From Hallella bergensis DSM 17361 (GTDB lineage Bacteria; Bacteroidota; Bacteroidia; Bacteroidales; Bacteroidaceae): a stretch of DNA of 64,000 nucleotides. Shown here piece after piece: positions 60,852 to 64,000 of the stretch. The stretch is taken from positions 517,330-581,329 of the forward strand of contig NZ_GG704781.1 in assembly GCF_000160535.1 (NCBI RefSeq). The letters are read 5' to 3'. The position numbers were made by a program, and so were the translations under genes. Below the pieces are notes generated by a model, which made no database searches, was not told where the DNA came from, and saw only the letters and a list, made by a program, of their open reading frames with translations. How positions within the stretch are numbered: the stretch's first letter is position 1; the number at the start of each line of letters is the position of its first letter.

Positions 60852-63602
60852 ATGGACGACGATAAAAGCAAAGACAAAGATAAGAACGACAACATCCTAC
60901 ATGGAAACCATCATCAGGACTCAACACCCCAAGAGAATTCCGATGAAAGTACTGACGAATATAGTGGTGAGGAATTGCATTCGGATTACAAGGTAGCAGG
61001 GCAATTTGATGCATCTGCGGTGCACCACTTAAGTGGCATGTACAAGAACTGGTTTCTCGACTATGCATCCTACGTGATATTGGAACGTGCCGTGCCCGAC
61101 ATTGAGGACGGACTGAAGCCCGTGCAGCGGCGCATTCTGCACTCCATGAAACGCATGGACGACGGCAGATATAACAAGGTGGCCAACATCGTGGGTCACA
61201 CCATGCAGTTCCACCCCCACGGCGATGCGTCCATTGGCGATGCCCTCGTGCAGCTTGGACAGAAAGACCTGCTCATTGATACGCAGGGAAACTGGGGGAA
61301 CATTCTCACTGGTGACCGTGCTGCTGCCCCTCGCTACATTGAAGCCAGACTCTCGAAGTTTGCCTTGGAAACCGTATTCAACCCCAAGACTACGGAATGG
61401 CAGCAAAGTTATGACGGTCGCAACAAGGAGCCGGTAACATTGCCAGTAAAGTTTCCCTTGCTGTTGGCTCAAGGAGCTGAAGGTATTGCCGTGGGACTGA
61501 GTAGTAAGGTGTTGCCACATAATTTCAACGAACTGTGCGATGCCGCCATCAGCTATCTCCGGGGTAAGGAATTTGAACTCTATCCCGACTTCCCCACCGG
61601 CGGAGCTATTGACATATCAAAATACAATGACGGACAGCGTGGAGGAACGGTGCGCGTGCGTGCTAAAATCGAAAAACTCGACAGTAAAACGCTCGTTATC
61701 CGAGAAGTGCCCTTCACCAAGACGGCAGCATCGCTTCAGGAATCGATCACCAGAGCCATTGAAAAGGGGAAAATCAAAGCTCGCCGCGTCATTGATATGA
61801 CCGCACGAGACGTGGAAATCCAAGTGCAGCTCTCCCCGGGGATATCATCGGACAAAACGATTGATGCTCTGTATGCATTCACCGACTGTGAAATCAATAT
61901 TTCGCCCAACTGCTGCGTGATAGATGGAAACAAGCCGGCTTTCCTTACCATCAGCGACGTGCTCAAGCATAATGCTGACCGCACGATGGGACTGCTCAGG
62001 ACGGAGTTGCTCATTCGCAAGGGCGAATTGGAGGAAATGTTGTTTTTCGCTTCCTTAGAACGAATCTTCATAGAAGAGCGGATGTATAAGGAGAAAAAAT
62101 TTGAACAGGCACCCAGTCAGAAGGCTGTGCTGGCTTTTCTGGACAGCAAATTCGAACCGTTCAAGAAAGATCTCATCAGGGAAATCAGGGAGGATGACTA
62201 CCTCCGGCTGCTTGAAATCAAGATGCAACGAATCCTGAAATACAATAAGGACAAGGCCGACCAACTGATGAAAAAGACGATGGCCGAGATCAAGGGCATC
62301 GACCACGACCTGGCTCACATGACCGATGTCACCATTGCCTGGTACAAGCATTTGAAGAACACATATGGCAAAGACTATCCGCGACTCACGGAGATTCGCA
62401 GCTTCGACACCATCGATGCGGCCACAGTAGTCGAAGCTAACGAGAAACTATATATCAACCGTCAGGACGGGTTTGTTGGAACTGGGTTGAAAAAACATGA
62501 GTTTGTGTGTAACTGCTCTGACCTTGATGACATCATTATCTTCTACCGTGACGGAAAATACAAAGTTATGAAGGTTGCCGACAAGATATTTGTAGGCAAA
62601 AATATTATATGGGTGCAGGTATTCAACAAGAATGACAAGCGTACCATTTACAATGCTGTCTACCGTGACGGTAAAAATGGGTATAGCTATATTAAACGGT
62701 TCAATGTGACAAGCATGACCCGAGACCGCGAATACGACATCACACAAGGCAAGCCTGGTTCAAGGGTTCTTTATTTCACAGCGAATCCCAATGGCGAAGC
62801 CGAAATTATCAAGGTGACACTCGACCCAGATCCCAAAAAGAAAAAACAAAACATATTCTTGGAAATGGATTTCTCGGATGTCAAGATCAAAGGGCGAACA
62901 GCTAAGGGCAACATATTGACGAAGCGAGGCGTGCATCGCATCACTTTAAAAAGCCACGGACGCTCCACGTTGGGTGGTCGTAAGGTTTGGTTTGATCAGG
63001 ACGTTAATCGCATTAACTACGAGGATCACGGTCGCTTACTCGGAGAATTCAACGATGGCGACAGCATTTTGGTAGTGCTTGACAACGGCGATTTCTATAT
63101 CTCTGACTTTGATGCGAACAACCACTATGAGAAAAATATCAAAGTGTTGGAGAAATGGGATGCCAATAAAATTTGGACCGCTCTGCTTTATGATGCCGAC
63201 AACCAAGACTATCCCTATATCAAGCGATTCCGTATGGAAGCAACCAAACGACATCAAAATTATATCAGTGACAATCCGGAAAGTAAGCTCATACTGCTCA
63301 CCGACACTGCCTATCCACGCTTCAAGGTGACTTTCGGTGGCGATGACGCGGTACGTCCAGCCATGGAAATTGATGCAGAAGAATATATAGGGGTCAAGGG
63401 TTTCAAGGCGAAGGGTAAGCGTGTGTCGACATGGAATGTGGCCAGAATAGAGGAGCTGGAGCCAATGCGGAAGCCTGAACCAGAAATCATAGAAGAAGAG
63501 GGCAATGAGCAGGAAAATCTTGATCCGGATGCGGGCAAGTCGCAACAACAGATCATTGACGAGATGACCGGACAGCTCAGCCTGTTCAATGACAATGATT
63601 AG
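60852..63602 (+). CDS. parC: Type IIA topoisomerase subunit A (ParC/GyrA)
   Basis: A 916-residue subunit that cuts and rejoins DNA for topoisomerase IV or gyrase. A 50-residue acidic N-terminal extension precedes the core. The quinolone-resistance region HPHGDASIGDALVQLGQ is present, and catalytic Tyr162 lies in AAPRYIEARL. A coiled-coil and DNA gate follow, with a C-terminal beta-propeller (about 560-850) and acidic tail. The propeller lacks an obvious GyrA-box, which favours ParC over GyrA; the choice is inferred. The DUF3316 gene follows 1 nt after the stop. Confidence 0.88.
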   Translation: MDDDKSKDKDKNDNILHGNHHQDSTPQENSDESTDEYSGEELHSDYKVAGQFDASAVHHLSGMYKNWFLDYASYVILERAVPDIEDGLKPVQRRILHSMKRMDDGRYNKVANIVGHTMQFHPHGDASIGDALVQLGQKDLLIDTQGNWGNILTGDRAAAPRYIEARLSKFALETVFNPKTTEWQQSYDGRNKEPVTLPVKFPLLLAQGAEGIAVGLSSKVLPHNFNELCDAAISYLRGKEFELYPDFPTGGAIDISKYNDGQRGGTVRVRAKIEKLDSKTLVIREVPFTKTAASLQESITRAIEKGKIKARRVIDMTARDVEIQVQLSPGISSDKTIDALYAFTDCEINISPNCCVIDGNKPAFLTISDVLKHNADRTMGLLRTELLIRKGELEEMLFFASLERIFIEERMYKEKKFEQAPSQKAVLAFLDSKFEPFKKDLIREIREDDYLRLLEIKMQRILKYNKDKADQLMKKTMAEIKGIDHDLAHMTDVTIAWYKHLKNTYGKDYPRLTEIRSFDTIDAATVVEANEKLYINRQDGFVGTGLKKHEFVCNCSDLDDIIIFYRDGKYKVMKVADKIFVGKNIIWVQVFNKNDKRTIYNAVYRDGKNGYSYIKRFNVTSMTRDREYDITQGKPGSRVLYFTANPNGEAEIIKVTLDPDPKKKKQNIFLEMDFSDVKIKGRTAKGNILTKRGVHRITLKSHGRSTLGGRKVWFDQDVNRINYEDHGRLLGEFNDGDSILVVLDNGDFYISDFDANNHYEKNIKVLEKWDANKIWTALLYDADNQDYPYIKRFRMEATKRHQNYISDNPESKLILLTDTAYPRFKVTFGGDDAVRPAMEIDAEEYIGVKGFKAKGKRVSTWNVARIEELEPMRKPEPEIIEEEGNEQENLDPDAGKSQQQIIDEMTGQLSLFNDND

Positions 63603-63603
63603 C

Positions 63604-64000
63604 ATGCCTAACAACAGATATAAGCAGATACTTGTCGCGACTCTGTGGCTTGCGATAAGCATGACTGTTATTGCACAGGACGACGTGAAAACATCGAAAA
63701 ATCCAGTGCAAACAGAGCGATCGGGTATGCTCGCAGTGGGACATACCAGTATTCTCGACACTTACCTGTCACAGGAAACATTCCAAGGTACGGAAATAAG
63801 GTACACAGCGCAATCGCTACGACAACGAACCAATAGCAAAATTTCGCGCGAATCATCGCATCATCTCCTTTTGTCATCGGCAGGCACACGGGGTAATAAC
63901 AAGTCACTGCTTACTGCGATGTACAACTTTAAGATAGGATGGTATCACGGCTGGGAGTTAGAAGGTTATGACATCAATGTCAGGATTGGGGGACTGGCTG
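63604..64000 (+). CDS. DUF3316-type exported protein, N-terminal part (cut by window edge)
   Basis: ATG at 63604, open to the window end (132 codons). The signal peptide MPNNRYKQILVATLWLAISM ends at IAQ, followed by a mature region with GMLAVGHTSILDTYLSQETFQG and NKSLLTAMYNFKIGWYHGWELEG. The pattern fits DUF3316, predicted outer-membrane-associated beta-rich proteins of Bacteroidota. It starts one base after the topoisomerase stop, so the two are translationally close. Confidence 0.75.
   Translation, partial: MPNNRYKQILVATLWLAISMTVIAQDDVKTSKNPVQTERSGMLAVGHTSILDTYLSQETFQGTEIRYTAQSLRQRTNSKISRESSHHLLLSSAGTRGNNKSLLTAMYNFKIGWYHGWELEGYDINVRIGGLA

Overview
The window looks like chromosomal core DNA of a Prevotellaceae-type Bacteroidota. 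Evidence is a 290-residue primary sigma factor, repeated Bacteroidota promoter cores (TTG-N19..21-TAnnTTTG) in front of genes, an rnfBCDGEA operon headed by an RseC-like gene, a dimeric-type glycyl-tRNA synthetase, an S16 protein with a long Ala/Glu/Lys tail, and families such as DUF4836, DUF4301, DUF5687 and DUF3316. I see no phage, insertion sequence, CRISPR array or rRNA. Gene density is high; only five gene-free gaps exceed 300 bases, and these hold the most unusual material.

Layout: 1-3049 minus strand, lepA, a Crp/Fnr regulator and the 5' part of thrS. 3197-3622, a small lipoprotein. 3778-9450 minus, the Rnf ion-pumping ferredoxin:NAD oxidoreductase operon. 9958-16900 minus, an eight-gene unit that starts with a nucleoside-type MFS transporter and includes rsmE, a divergent ABC pair, an RluA-type pseudouridine synthase and an unlisted 51-residue membrane protein. 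17096-22934 minus, a YbhFSR-type drug exporter (TolC, adaptor, double ATPase, two permeases). 23821-35878, prs, nspC, rpsP, dedA, glnS, mltG, DUF4301, and a tilS / rRNA methyltransferase / 3'-5' exonuclease operon. 36212-40900 plus, ftsK, a LolA-like protein and a DUF5687 membrane protein. 40912-45436, a MltF-like transglycosylase diverging from hisG-hisD-hisC (no hisB). 45514-50387 minus, a MORN-repeat protein, YhcH, glgB and a membrane protein. 50548-54617, kdsB, the primary sigma factor, an ABC ATPase and a MATE pump. 55290-57594 minus, glyS and an FKBP lipoprotein. 58106-64000 plus, tRNA-Ser(GGA), an ExbB/ExbD proton-channel set, a type IIA topoisomerase A subunit and the start of a DUF3316 protein.

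The noncoding gaps give the main discoveries. (1) A probable 460-nt structured RNA on the minus strand at about 54681-55143 has its own promoter, a 5' hairpin, internal hairpins and an intrinsic terminator, just upstream of the MATE gene. (2) Two gaps, about 9548-9944 and 23226-23615, carry related copies of a roughly 390-nt dispersed element containing a degenerate 22-bp tandem array. (3) Two further gaps, 35980-36109 and 57845-57954, carry clear 22-bp tandem arrays resembling each other, each between divergent genes. (4) A promoter-plus-terminator pair near 29566-29690 predicts a roughly 90-nt sRNA. All similarities were judged by eye, without database searches.
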